Source: JBBEBE01 sp051746765 (lineage in GTDB: Bacteria; Bacteroidota; Rhodothermia; Balneolales; Balneolaceae). From it: a DNA stretch of 22,141 nucleotides. A model generated the notes under the pieces. That model was not told the DNA's origin. It did not search any database and was given only the letters and a program-made list of their open reading frames with translations. This document shows positions 1-7,900 of this stretch, in pieces. The stretch spans positions 1-22,141 of the forward strand of contig JBNJFK010000013.1 of NCBI GenBank assembly GCA_051746765.1, given 5' to 3'. The position numbers were made by a program, and so were the translations under genes. Numbering within the stretch: the first letter of the stretch is position 1; every line of letters starts with the position of its first letter.

Positions 1-849
1 TTGATGGTTCCGTCCTCCTCTGTCTTGTGGACTGGCCCGCGTTCTCTGGTGTACGTAAAAGACACATCCGTGGATGTGCCCCGATATGAAGTTCGTGAAG
101 TGGAACTGGGGGTACGTGCCGGCGACCACTATGTAATTGAAGAGGGTGTGGAAGAAGGAGAAGAGGTGGTCTTTAATGGCAGTTTCCGCATTGACAGTGA
201 GATGCAACTGGCAGATCGCTTCAGCATGATGAACCAGGATCCCGGTAGTGGCGCCGTTCGACTGCACGATCATGGTGGTACGGATATGGAGGACATGGAT
301 GACATGGATGATGACATGGACGATATGGACGATATGGACGATCAAGAACACGACGAGGGGGAGACGACGTCGGAGACAGACACTCACGACCAAACGGATA
401 TGATTGATGGGGCTACCGATAATTTTCGAGAGGATTTCAACCAGCTTCTATCTCACTACCTGAATGGGAAAGAGGCTCTGTTTGAATCTGATGCGAATGC
501 TGTCAATGAAGCCTTTCAAAAAGCATATGAAAAGCTCGAGTCTATCGGTATGCATCGGATGGAAGGTGATGCCCACGTACACTGGATGGAACAGTATGAA
601 GTAATTGAGGGGCATTTAAACAAGATTCTAAATACCGAAAATATGGACCGCCAGCGTGAACATTTTGCGCTGTTGTCAGAAGCCTTCATTGAGGGTGTAA
701 AAAACTACCGGATTCCCGGGGTCGTTTATCAACAATACTGCCCGATGGAAGAGGCGAGTTGGTTAAGCCGCAACGAACCGATCCAAAACCCCTATACACC
801 CGATTCGATGCCAAACTGCGGAGAAGTGATTGAGAAAATAGAACAGTAG
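1..849 (+). CDS. CusB-like RND efflux periplasmic adaptor with C-terminal DUF3347 (5'-partial)
   Basis: The gene enters from the left edge, so its N-terminus (lipoyl, hairpin and most beta-barrel parts) is missing; the TTG at base 1 is not a credible start. Visible residues 3-78 match the end of CusB/HlyD-type metal adaptors: VPSSSVLWTGPRSLVYV, then REVELG, then GEEVVFNGSFRIDSEMQL. Residues about 88-135 form an acidic linker with tandem Asp-Met-Asp units and His residues. Residues about 140-282 are a DUF3347 domain, with YCPMEEASWLS (Cys247), the NPY of the WLS-to-NPY segment, and a terminal NCGEV (Cys273). Family knowledge: these adaptors join an inner-membrane RND pump to an outer-membrane channel and hand over Cu(I)/Ag(I). 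The Cys pair with Met and Asp/Met-rich linker fits metal binding, which is inferred. The pump and channel genes are presumably just outside the window. Family call is strong; the exact metal is less certain. Confidence 0.88.
   Translation: MMVPSSSVLWTGPRSLVYVKDTSVDVPRYEVREVELGVRAGDHYVIEEGVEEGEEVVFNGSFRIDSEMQLADRFSMMNQDPGSGAVRLHDHGGTDMEDMDDMDDDMDDMDDMDDQEHDEGETTSETDTHDQTDMIDGATDNFREDFNQLLSHYLNGKEALFESDANAVNEAFQKAYEKLESIGMHRMEGDAHVHWMEQYEVIEGHLNKILNTENMDRQREHFALLSEAFIEGVKNYRIPGVVYQQYCPMEEASWLSRNEPIQNPYTPDSMPNCGEVIEKIEQ
292..342 (+). repeat. Tandem GAYATGGAY repeat coding for an Asp-Met-Asp linker
   Basis: Five near-identical 9 bp units (GACATGGAT or GATATGGAC types) lie in frame inside the adaptor gene, with one extra GAT codon after the second unit. 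They encode repeated Asp-Met-Asp. Such short in-frame repeats can gain or lose copies by slippage, which would change linker length without breaking the frame. Acidic and Met side chains fit loose metal capture; this role is inferred. Confidence 0.8.
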
Positions 850-951
850 GGACGAGGATTGTACCATGAAAACCTATCAACTTTCACTCGTTTCTTGGAG
901 AAGGAAAGGCCCTCTCCATCATAAATACATAACCTGAATATCAGAACTATT

Positions 952-1161
952 ATGCATGATTTTAATTTTTTTGGAGGTGGCTGGATGATGTTTTTTTGGT
1001 GGTTTCTCCTAATCGTCTTGGTAGTTGTAGGTGTCCGAGCTTTGCTCAACACGAATAAAAGGCCCAATAACGAAACCCCTCTCGAAATTCTTAAGCGTAG
1101 ATACGCCAACGGGGAGATCGACAAGGAGGAGTTTGAGGAACGGAAAAGGAATCTGCTCTAG
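952..1161 (+). CDS. Small SHOCT-domain membrane protein (first of two)
   Basis: A 69-residue protein. Residues 2-11 are aromatic and Gly rich, about 11-33 form one hydrophobic membrane segment (WMMFFWWFLLIVLVVVGV), and 42-69 form a SHOCT motif, with PLEILKRRYANGEIDKEEFE as its core. SHOCT is a short C-terminal helical motif thought to mediate oligomerisation; no enzyme activity is known. It follows the adaptor gene after 102 bp and precedes the P-II gene by 43 bp, all on the same strand, so it is probably co-transcribed. The ATG at 952 lacks a clear Shine-Dalgarno sequence, but its start resembles that of other small SHOCT proteins. A second copy of this architecture sits at 4418-4630. Domain call is strong; function is unknown, probably an accessory of the metal-efflux system. 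Confidence 0.8.
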   Translation: MHDFNFFGGGWMMFFWWFLLIVLVVVGVRALLNTNKRPNNETPLEILKRRYANGEIDKEEFEERKRNLL

Positions 1162-1204
1162 ATGCCGAGTCGTTTATAACTTAAATCAATTGAAGGTGAT
1201 CAAA

Positions 1205-1543
1205 ATGAAGGAAATCAAAGCTATGGTCCGGCCCGAGAAGTTTGAAGAAGTCTATAGCAATTTAAGATCCGAAGGATTTTGCTGTGTCACCGTCTATCAC
1301 GGTGAGGGTATCGGACGGCATGGTGATCCGGATAAACTGAATGCAAGCCTGAAGTTCCCATTCCTTCACTCAAAAATTGTGAAGATTGAGATTCTTGTTG
1401 CTGACGAACATCAGGATGACGTCATCAACATCATCCACAAGGCAGCTTCTACCCATCACAAGGGAGATGGAATTGTTTACAGTTCAGACATAGACAAGGC
1501 GATTAGTATCCGGACAGGAGAAGATGGAAGCGCCGTTCTTTGA
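1205..1543 (+). CDS. P-II-like signalling protein linked to metal efflux
   Basis: The 112-residue length is exactly that of classical GlnB/GlnK. The N-terminus MKEIKAMVRPEKFEEVYSNL matches the first P-II strand and helix, and the C-terminal GDGIVYSSDIDKAISIRTGE matches the B-loop and C-loop region (GDG, RTGE). The T-loop segment (HGEGIGRHGDPDKLNASLKF) lacks the YRGAEY-type sequence and so the usual uridylylated tyrosine, and no amtB or glnA is nearby. The open frame continues upstream, but ATG 1205 is chosen because AAGGTGAT ends four bases before it and it gives the family length. From memory, a subgroup called PII-NG is often found beside CusABC-type metal pumps, and the context here matches. 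It may sense a nucleotide or metal and tune the efflux system; this is inference. The P-II fold call is strong. Confidence 0.82.
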   Translation: MKEIKAMVRPEKFEEVYSNLRSEGFCCVTVYHGEGIGRHGDPDKLNASLKFPFLHSKIVKIEILVADEHQDDVINIIHKAASTHHKGDGIVYSSDIDKAISIRTGEDGSAVL

Positions 1544-1660
1544 CTGATCCGATATAAAAATGTTACACAGTTTTTACCAATATACCATAACGCCTACATC
1601 GATTCATGCCGTTATTTTAGTAAGTGAAGGGTTAAATATTAATCTATAGAAAACGTGAAC
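1544..1660 (+). promoter_or_regulatory. AT-rich gap upstream of the copper ATPase; possible promoter
   Basis: A 117 bp AT-rich spacer separates the P-II gene from the ATPase. It contains TATTTTAG near 1612-1619, one mismatch from the Bacteroidota -7 box TAnnTTTG, but no TTG is seen at the expected upstream distance. No convincing Shine-Dalgarno precedes the ATPase start. A separate promoter is possible but not shown. Confidence 0.2.
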
Positions 1661-3751
1661 ATGAAAAATCACGATCACAGTCATAGCCCTGAACATGATA
1701 AAAAAAGTCATTCTCATGACCACGACCATCACGAGCACACCCACGAGATGGATCACGATCACGACCACAGTAGTCATGAGGGCCACTCCCACCACGAGCA
1801 TCACAAGCAGATGGTTGAGGATTTTAAATTCCGCTTTTGGTGGGTACTTGGACTAACCATCCCGATTCTGGCCCTCTCCCCGATGATCCAGGAGTTTCTG
1901 GGTGTGGATTGGAGGTTTACTGGCGACACCTGGATACTGGCCGCCCTTTCAACCGTCGTCTTTTTCTTTGGCGGCTGGCCGTTTTTGACCGGGCTGGTTG
2001 ATGAACTGAAGAAAAAGCAGCCGGGTATGATGACTCTGATCGGCCTGGCCATTTCTGTCGCGTATATCTACAGCGTATTTGTGGTATTCGGACTGGATGG
2101 GCATTTACTGTTTTGGGAGCTATCCACCCTTGTAGGCATCATGCTGATGGGGCATTGGATCGAGATGCGCTCGGTGATGAGCGCTTCCGCTGCCCTTGAG
2201 AAACTGGCCGAACTATTGCCGGGAGAAGCCCACCGCGTGAAAGAGGATGGCAGTACCGAAGATGTTCCGGTAGAAAAGTTAGAGGTAGGAGACCATATCC
2301 TGATCAAACCCGGAGAAAAAATACCGGCCGACGGGATCGTGATTGAAGGTAAAACCAACGTCAACGAAGCCATGCTTACCGGTGAGTCTCTCCCGGTCGA
2401 AAAAGGAACCGATGATGAAGTGATTGGTGGTTCGATCAATGAAGAGGGGTCCATTAAAGTAAAAATTCACAAGACAGGAGATGAATCCTTTCTATCACAG
2501 GTGATCGATCTGGTGCGGCAGGCACAAGAGAGTAAATCGCGTACCCAGGATCTGGCCAATCGGGCGGCTTTCTGGCTGACGATCGTGGCCATTTCCGGTG
2601 GACTGCTGACATTCTTTGCCTGGACACTTTTTACCGGTCAGGATCTCGGTTTTGCCATTAACCGAACCGTGACGGTCATGGTGATTGCCTGCCCCCACGC
2701 TCTTGGATTGGCTATTCCTCTTGTTGTGGCTGTTTCAACAACCCTGGCAGCGACAAACGGCTTTTTGATTCGTAACCGTACCGCATTTGAGGAGGCCCGG
2801 AATCTGGGAGCTGTCATTTTTGACAAGACAGGAACCTTGACGGAAGGCACCTTCACTGTTACCGACATTCTCAACTTCAACGAACAGATTGGCGACGAGG
2901 AGCTTCTGAACTATGCTGCAGCGGTTGAGGTCAACTCCGAACACCCGATTGCCAGAGGCATTGTTGAAAAAGCCGATGAATCCTGGAACGTGGAAGACTT
3001 CAATTCCATCACCGGTAAAGGGGTGGAAGGAAATGTGAAAGGAACGTCGGTGAAGGTTGTGAGTCCGGGGTATATCCGGGATGAGAAGATGGAATATCCT
3101 CAAGAACAGGTGGAGGATATCTCCTCGCAGGGGAAAACAGTCGTTTTTGTGATTCTGGATGATAAACTGGAAGGCGCCATTGCACTCGGTGACAAGATCC
3201 GGCCAGAATCACGAGAAGCGATTGACCGGCTTCACAAAATGGGCATCCAATGCGTGATGCTGACCGGCGACAACCGACAGACTGCTCAGCATGTCGCCAA
3301 AGAACTGGGTATCGACCAGGTGTTCGCCGAGGTTCTGCCGGATGAAAAAGCTGAAAAAGTAAAAGAAGTTCAGAAACAGGGAATGAAGGTGGCGATGACT
3401 GGTGACGGTGTGAATGACGCGCCTGCTCTGGCCACCGCGGACGTGGGAATTGCCATTGGCGCTGGTTCGGATGTGGCCGTTGAAACAGGCGACATCGTTC
3501 TGGTTCGTAATAACCCCATGGATGTCGCCCATGTCATCCAGCTATCCAAAGCAACATACAGCAAGATGGTTCAGAATCTGTTCTGGGCCACCGGCTATAA
3601 CGTCATCGCCATACCGCTGGCTGCCGGTGTCTTATTTGCCTGGGGCATTATCCTGAGTCCGGCAATGGGTGCCGTATTGATGTCACTCAGTACCGTCATT
3701 GTAGCAATCAATGCACGATTTTTGAAGATGGGAACAGACAGGAATGAGTAG
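1661..3751 (+). CDS. copB: CopB-type heavy-metal P1B ATPase (CPH motif, His-rich N-terminus)
   Basis: A 696-residue P1B ATPase that would export a metal ion from cytoplasm to periplasm using ATP. The first 48 residues contain about 20 histidines, a metal-binding tail that replaces the CxxC HMA domain. The actuator motif TGES is at 240-243, the membrane metal motif CPH at 344-346, the phosphorylated Asp in DKTGTLTEG at 388, the nucleotide-domain SEHP at 426-429, and GDGVND at 581-586. Late membrane motifs are WATGYNVIAIPLAAG (643-656) and MSLSTV (674-679). CPH plus the late YN and MSxST motifs is the P1B-3 (CopB) signature, described for Cu and Ag ions. Length is normal for the family. A GTG six bases upstream (1655) is an alternative start. 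The flanking Met-rich, SHOCT and P-II genes support a copper or silver role. Confidence 0.93.
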   Translation: MKNHDHSHSPEHDKKSHSHDHDHHEHTHEMDHDHDHSSHEGHSHHEHHKQMVEDFKFRFWWVLGLTIPILALSPMIQEFLGVDWRFTGDTWILAALSTVVFFFGGWPFLTGLVDELKKKQPGMMTLIGLAISVAYIYSVFVVFGLDGHLLFWELSTLVGIMLMGHWIEMRSVMSASAALEKLAELLPGEAHRVKEDGSTEDVPVEKLEVGDHILIKPGEKIPADGIVIEGKTNVNEAMLTGESLPVEKGTDDEVIGGSINEEGSIKVKIHKTGDESFLSQVIDLVRQAQESKSRTQDLANRAAFWLTIVAISGGLLTFFAWTLFTGQDLGFAINRTVTVMVIACPHALGLAIPLVVAVSTTLAATNGFLIRNRTAFEEARNLGAVIFDKTGTLTEGTFTVTDILNFNEQIGDEELLNYAAAVEVNSEHPIARGIVEKADESWNVEDFNSITGKGVEGNVKGTSVKVVSPGYIRDEKMEYPQEQVEDISSQGKTVVFVILDDKLEGAIALGDKIRPESREAIDRLHKMGIQCVMLTGDNRQTAQHVAKELGIDQVFAEVLPDEKAEKVKEVQKQGMKVAMTGDGVNDAPALATADVGIAIGAGSDVAVETGDIVLVRNNPMDVAHVIQLSKATYSKMVQNLFWATGYNVIAIPLAAGVLFAWGIILSPAMGAVLMSLSTVIVAINARFLKMGTDRNE

Positions 3752-3793
3752 AAAGAATCGCTTTGAGGACTCTACTCCCGCTCGGAGAGCACA

Positions 3794-3809
3794 ACTTCTT
3801 CAAAGAAGT
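3794..3809. promoter_or_regulatory. Inverted repeat upstream of the Met-rich gene
   Basis: ACTTCTTCAAAGAAGT has 6-7 bp arms around a 2-4 base centre and lies in the 96 bp gap after the ATPase. No T-run follows, so a rho-independent terminator is unlikely. It could be an operator or an RNA hairpin; the sequence alone does not decide. Confidence 0.35.
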
Positions 3810-3847
3810 AACCGAAAACACAACAAACCACACCGGAAGGTAGAACA

Positions 3848-4327
3848 ATGAAAAAATCAATCATTACAAGTATCGCACTGATCACAATCGTTCTGACCAC
3901 AAACTCCGTCTTAGCTCAGAACCATCAACCTCCAGAAAGTCATGAGCAGATGATGGAGATGATGGGAGACTCAACTATGCGAGCCATGATGATGGAACAC
4001 ATGGCCGAAGACCCTGACATGCGCCGGGAAATGATGAGCCACATGAAAACTGCCATGATGAAAAATATGCAGGAGATGGATCATTCCGAGATGATGGAGA
4101 TGATGCAGCAACGCATGAATGACCCGGAAATGCGTGAACGAATGCAGGAGCACATGAAAATGATGCAATCCATGATGGAAGGAGAAGAGATGGATCACTC
4201 CCGGATGATGGAGATGATGCAGGATTCAGAAATGATGAAAATGCATATGATGTGCATGCAAATGATGCACAAAAATGACATGGAGGACAGCGGCACAGAA
4301 TCCGGTGATCATGAGGAGCACCATTAA
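3848..4327 (+). CDS. Secreted Met/His-rich protein, probable periplasmic copper binder
   Basis: A 159-residue protein with a clear Sec signal peptide (MKKSIITSIALITIVLTTNS, cleavage expected after VLA near residue 23). The mature part is dominated by methionine, about 44 in the whole protein, mostly as MM pairs spaced with Glu, Asp, His and Lys, and ends in an acidic His-containing tail (HEEHH). One cysteine occurs in MMCMQMM. The segment MDHSEMMEMMQ recurs as MDHSRMMEMMQ, showing an internal duplication. A good Shine-Dalgarno (GGAAGG, 3835-3840) precedes the ATG. No known domain is recognised. Met clusters commonly bind Cu(I) and Ag(I) in periplasmic proteins such as CusF and PcoE-like chaperones, so a metal sponge or chaperone beside the ATPase is the best inference. 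Confidence 0.75.
   Translation: MKKSIITSIALITIVLTTNSVLAQNHQPPESHEQMMEMMGDSTMRAMMMEHMAEDPDMRREMMSHMKTAMMKNMQEMDHSEMMEMMQQRMNDPEMRERMQEHMKMMQSMMEGEEMDHSRMMEMMQDSEMMKMHMMCMQMMHKNDMEDSGTESGDHEEHH
4073..4222 (+). repeat. Internal 36 bp direct repeat in the Met-rich gene
   Basis: Bases 4073-4108 and 4187-4222 are near-identical 36-mers, starting GAGATGGATCA and ending GAGATGATGCAG, 114 bp apart and in the same frame. Both encode EMDHS-x-MMEMMQ. They indicate that the protein grew by internal duplication. Confidence 0.75.
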
Positions 4328-4360
4328 TTGATTGAAGAGTACTCAGTCCAAGCTATAGAA

Positions 4361-4397
4361 TCCTCCACCTCCAACTTTATCTAAAACTCTTGGAGGA
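4361..4397 (+). promoter_or_regulatory. Possible Shine-Dalgarno-sequestering hairpin before the second SHOCT gene
   Basis: TCCTCCA (4361-4367) is followed directly by a second CCTCCA (4368-4373); both can pair with TGGAGGA (4391-4397), a strong Shine-Dalgarno sequence. The seven-pair stem would hide the ribosome site. The Shine-Dalgarno is 21 bases from ATG 4418, too far to serve it directly, but ideally placed (7 bases) for a TTG at 4404 that opens an eight-codon frame ending at 4430, across the SHOCT start. Confidence 0.35.
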
Positions 4398-4417
4398 CGG
4401 ACGTTGAACCTGGCTCT

Positions 4418-4630
4418 ATGGAACTACTAAATGACATTTTAACGAATTGGTATCCAGTTCTCTGGCTTGCCAGTGGCGGGATTGCACTTACTGTCTGGGC
4501 CTGGGCCAGTAGAAGGAAAGCCCGGCTGGATATTGATCAGGCAACGAAACTGATCCTGGAACGGCAATACCGAAACGGACAGATATCCAAAACAGAGTAT
4601 GAACGTAGAAAGCACCTTAATCAATCGTAA
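4418..4630 (+). CDS. Small SHOCT-like membrane protein (second of two)
   Basis: A 70-residue protein with a membrane segment at about residues 10-31 (WYPVLWLASGGIALTVWAWA), a basic stop-transfer stretch (SRRKAR), then a SHOCT-like tail with the core TKLILERQYRNGQISKTEYE. The topology is the same as that of the protein at 952-1161, and the tails align closely, so the two are probably paralogues or parallel recruits to this cluster. No in-frame upstream start exists close by, and the nearest Shine-Dalgarno is 21 bases away, so translation may depend on a short upstream frame. It lies 90 bp after the Met-rich gene and 20 bp before the DUF5676 gene. Function is unknown; the domain call is fair. 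Confidence 0.72.
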   Translation: MELLNDILTNWYPVLWLASGGIALTVWAWASRRKARLDIDQATKLILERQYRNGQISKTEYERRKHLNQS

Positions 4631-4650
4631 CTGACCGTGGAGGAGATACC

Positions 4651-4932
4651 ATGAAGAAATTAAACGTAAGAAAACTGGGGTTGGCATTCGGTGCCACAGC
4701 TGCGATCCTGTATTTGGGATGTGTTCTGTTCATGCTCACCGTAGGTCAGGAAGGAACGGTTGCGTTTTTCAACACTCTCCTCCATGGGCTGGATACAACT
4801 TCCGTCATCCGGATGGATATCCCCTGGTGGGAAGCTCTGATAGGAATCGTTCAGATATTTATTCTGGGATGGCTGACAGGAGCACTTGTAGCGGCAATTT
4901 ATAATGTTGGATCAGGGCAAAATACAGAATGA
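4651..4932 (+). CDS. DUF5676-family membrane protein
   Basis: A 93-residue protein with two predicted membrane helices, about residues 10-32 and 63-87. The N-terminus (MKKLNVRKLGLAFGATAAIL) and the C-terminal GWLTGALVAAIYNVG follow the DUF5676 pattern of a KLGLA opening and a (W/I)YN near the end. A strong GGAGGAG Shine-Dalgarno is seven bases before the ATG. No function is established; family members often occur near metal-resistance and SHOCT genes, as here. It is the last gene of the + strand cluster and faces the lipoprotein gene tail to tail. The family call rests on recognised motifs, not a search. Confidence 0.72.
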   Translation: MKKLNVRKLGLAFGATAAILYLGCVLFMLTVGQEGTVAFFNTLLHGLDTTSVIRMDIPWWEALIGIVQIFILGWLTGALVAAIYNVGSGQNTE

Positions 4933-4956
4933 GAGTGTTGAAACAATCAGAACTCA

Positions 4957-4979
4957 CTTGTCCGAATTTCGGTTACAAG
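4957..4979. terminator. Hairpin between convergent genes
   Basis: CTTGT-CCGA, loop ATT, then TCGG-TT-ACAAG forms a nine-pair stem with a two-base bulge in the 51 bp gap between the DUF5676 gene and the lipoprotein gene. Neither strand has a T-run after the stem, so it is not a textbook rho-independent terminator. Its position between two converging transcription units makes a termination or transcript-end role plausible. Confidence 0.35.
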
Positions 4980-4983
4980 AAAA

Positions 4984-7900
4984 CTACGGAGAGAAGAGAT
5001 CTTCCGGCCGAAGGTTCGGCTTGAACTGCTCCCCGAAACCGGAGGGATTTGGATCATATGGATGGTCCAGTTGAACCGGCAAACCCTCCTCCGGAATCTC
5101 TTCCTCCAGACCCAACGCCCAATAGATCCCCTGCAGGGCCAGGCGCCGCATCGACTCACGCTTGAAATCCTTCGGATGTCCCAATGTCGTAAAAAACACA
5201 CGGGACGTTCCCCCTTCTCCCCGTATCCGGTGTGTCCAGGCGACCGGCCATTTCGGGCCGAACCGTTCCCCTTCCGGATCTGCCCCCCGGACTGATTCTC
5301 CCGTCAACAGAGGCACGGCTCTCGGGTGCAACTGACTCGATTCGTAAAGCCAGCTTCTCGCATGGAACGGTCCTACACCTCGTAGAACCGGATGGGCAGA
5401 CACGTCCGGTACAGTCCTCACCTGCGTCGAACTTTCGTGACCGTGGTGTCGAATCCACGGGAGACCAAACACTTCCTGAGGCCACTCCTCATTGAGCCAC
5501 TCGAAATCATGATCGTCCCCGTATCGAAATGCATGCGTGGCTGTTCGGAAACCCGCCATCGGTTTGCCACTCTCCGCAAAATCGAGAATGAATTGCGCCT
5601 GCTTTTCCGGCAACTGTCGAAATCGGGTAAAAAGTACCATCATGTCGGCCTCTTCAAGCAATTCCAGGCCTTCAATATGGTCCAGACGGTTGGGATCGAT
5701 CACACCGTCCGAGGTGGCAAAAAGCACCTCGGCCCGTACACCCGCCTCCCGCATGAGCAATCGGGCCACCATCGGCATACTCTCCTCCGACCGGTACTCC
5801 TCGTCTCCGGTTACAAAAACAACCAGTGGCGGCTCTTCCTCCAGACCGGGAACCACCCCCGTGGTCGAGTCCTCTCGAGAAGCCTCTTCCGTTTGCCAGA
5901 GCGGACGAACTCCGCTCCGACGCTGTTCCTTGTGGCGAAGCTCCCATCGGACAGATTCGGCCGCCCGTTGGATAGAGTCATCCGTATGATCGAGCAGCCG
6001 GTTCAGGATTTCAGTCGACGGCCGGTTCATCTGTTGCGAGAGCCAGAGGAGCTCCAACAGATGTCGTGCCTGATCAAGCTCCCCTTCGTCCAGCTTTTCG
6101 GACAGACGATTCATCTCCTTCAGAACCGCCGACCGATCCCGGCCGCTCAACCGAACCCGTACCTTCTGACGAACAGATGCCACAGGATGGGAGAGATGCC
6201 CCAGAAGCTCCTCCACGGACGCCGACTCCAGATCCGGCACGCTCTGAAGCTGTCGATCGGGTGCATGAATTCGGTAGATTCTCCCGTGCGAATGATCCCG
6301 CATGGGATCCCGAAGATTGTGTTGCAGATGACCGATCACCGCATTGTGCCAGTCGCTTACATAGAGAGCACCATCCAGACCGACCGCTCCGTCCGTGGGT
6401 CGGAAATTGGGATCGTCGGACCAAAAGAGATCCCCGATCTCTTCGCCCCACAACTGCCCGTCTTCTTGATTCTCCAAATGATAGGCCTTCGCCCCCTGAA
6501 AGTCGATTACATTGAAAATCAGAAAACTGCCGTCCAACGACGCTGGAAGATGCGACGAGCTTACCAACATGTTCCCCGGAACAGGCCGAACCGTATGGTC
6601 CAGAAGTCGCTCCTTCCGGAACCCCTCCTCTCCCCGCACCACCTGCCAGGCCCGACCGGTTGTCGCATCCGTAATCAGTAATCTCCCCTCGTCGTCCATA
6701 CTGATCCCGTGCGGATTGGGGTCATTCTCGACCACGAACTCCACCTCGGCTGTTCTCGGGTTGAACCGGTAGAGCCCGGGGCGGGTAGACTCCAGTGGCT
6801 CTGACCAGGGCGTTTCAATATTGCTGCGAAGAAATACCCCGCGCTGATAGTAGACCCACCCATCCGGGGAGAAGAGAATATTGTTGGCACTGTGATGGGT
6901 ATCGGCCGAATCGATACCACTGAATAGAATCTGACGTACGTCTGCACGGTCATCGCCATCCGTATCCCTCAAGTAGAGGATATTCGGAGCCGAAACCACC
7001 ACGACCCCGTCGTTCCAAAATTCGAAACCGGTGGGATTGTGGACTTCGGCAAAAATGGTCGATTGATCGGCAACACCATCCCCATTCTCATCTTCAAGTA
7101 CCAAAATCCGGTCATTCATCTCCTCCATCGGCTCCCATTTGGGATAGGTGGCCCACGCCGCAGCCCAGATCCGTCCGCGATGATCTGCTTTCAGCTGCAC
7201 GGGATTGATCAACTCCGGAAACTCTGCTTCGGAAGCGAAAAGACCTACCTCAAGCGAATCGGCCACTTGAACGGTCTCGTGAGCTTCGGCCGGTGACAGA
7301 TACCGGACCTCGTCTGCATTTTCCAGAGTCGTCTCGACCGGCAACGGTTCGGGGACATTGCCGTCCTCTCCCCGCCACGGCTTTCCCCGGAGTCGGGCAT
7401 GGATCTTTCGATCTCGATTCTCCGTCAGGGAGTCGAGCATGATCAGTTCACGCTCCTGCGTCTCCCGGTTTCCCTGGATGACGCCTCGTGTTCCCCAGAT
7501 ATCATTCCCGCTCGTGGCCCGATAGCGATTGAACCAATACCAGCTCTTCTCCACAACGGCTTCCCGAATCCATTCCATCCTCTCCCGGTTCACGGACGGA
7601 ATGCGTCCGGAGAGCTGCCGGACGATCTCCTGACCCAACCAGCGATGTCCCGCTTCATTCGGGTGAATCCCGTTGTGAGTCACTGGCTGGTCAGACATCC
7701 GGTAGAGTCGCTGGGAGGCGTGAAACAGATCCACAAATGGAAGACCTCTCTCTGCGGCCACTTCGTGCATCACCCCGGTAATGGCAGACAGCTGCCGGTT
7801 CAACCCGTTCCCAGACGGTAAATCACTATGGACACCGGATTCGAACGCAATCGGAGAGATCAGTGTGATTTTCAATGAATCCTGCCGATGGGACAGATCC

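Noticed and set aside
866..937. Short frame of 23 codons (MKTYQLSLVSW...) between the adaptor and the first SHOCT gene
   Set aside because: It has only a weak purine stretch upstream and no recognisable feature. It could be a gene remnant, but the sequence does not show it.
1031..1204. Upstream extension of the P-II frame
   Set aside because: It overlaps the SHOCT gene, has no P-II similarity, and the ATG at 1205 has a good Shine-Dalgarno and gives the exact family length.
1655..1660. GTG start for the copper ATPase two codons upstream
   Set aside because: The ATG at 1661 is the simpler start. Neither has a clear Shine-Dalgarno, so the difference of two residues remains undecided.
3971..4198. 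Minus-strand His-rich frame opposite the Met-rich gene
   Set aside because: Its His richness is simply the reverse complement of the repeated ATG codons; the + strand frame has the signal peptide and ribosome site.
5392..6681. Long + strand open frame (429 codons) opposite the lipoprotein gene
   Set aside because: It is antisense to a gene with clear domains, its translation is rich in Arg, Pro and His without any recognised motif, and it is explained by the codon bias of the opposite strand.
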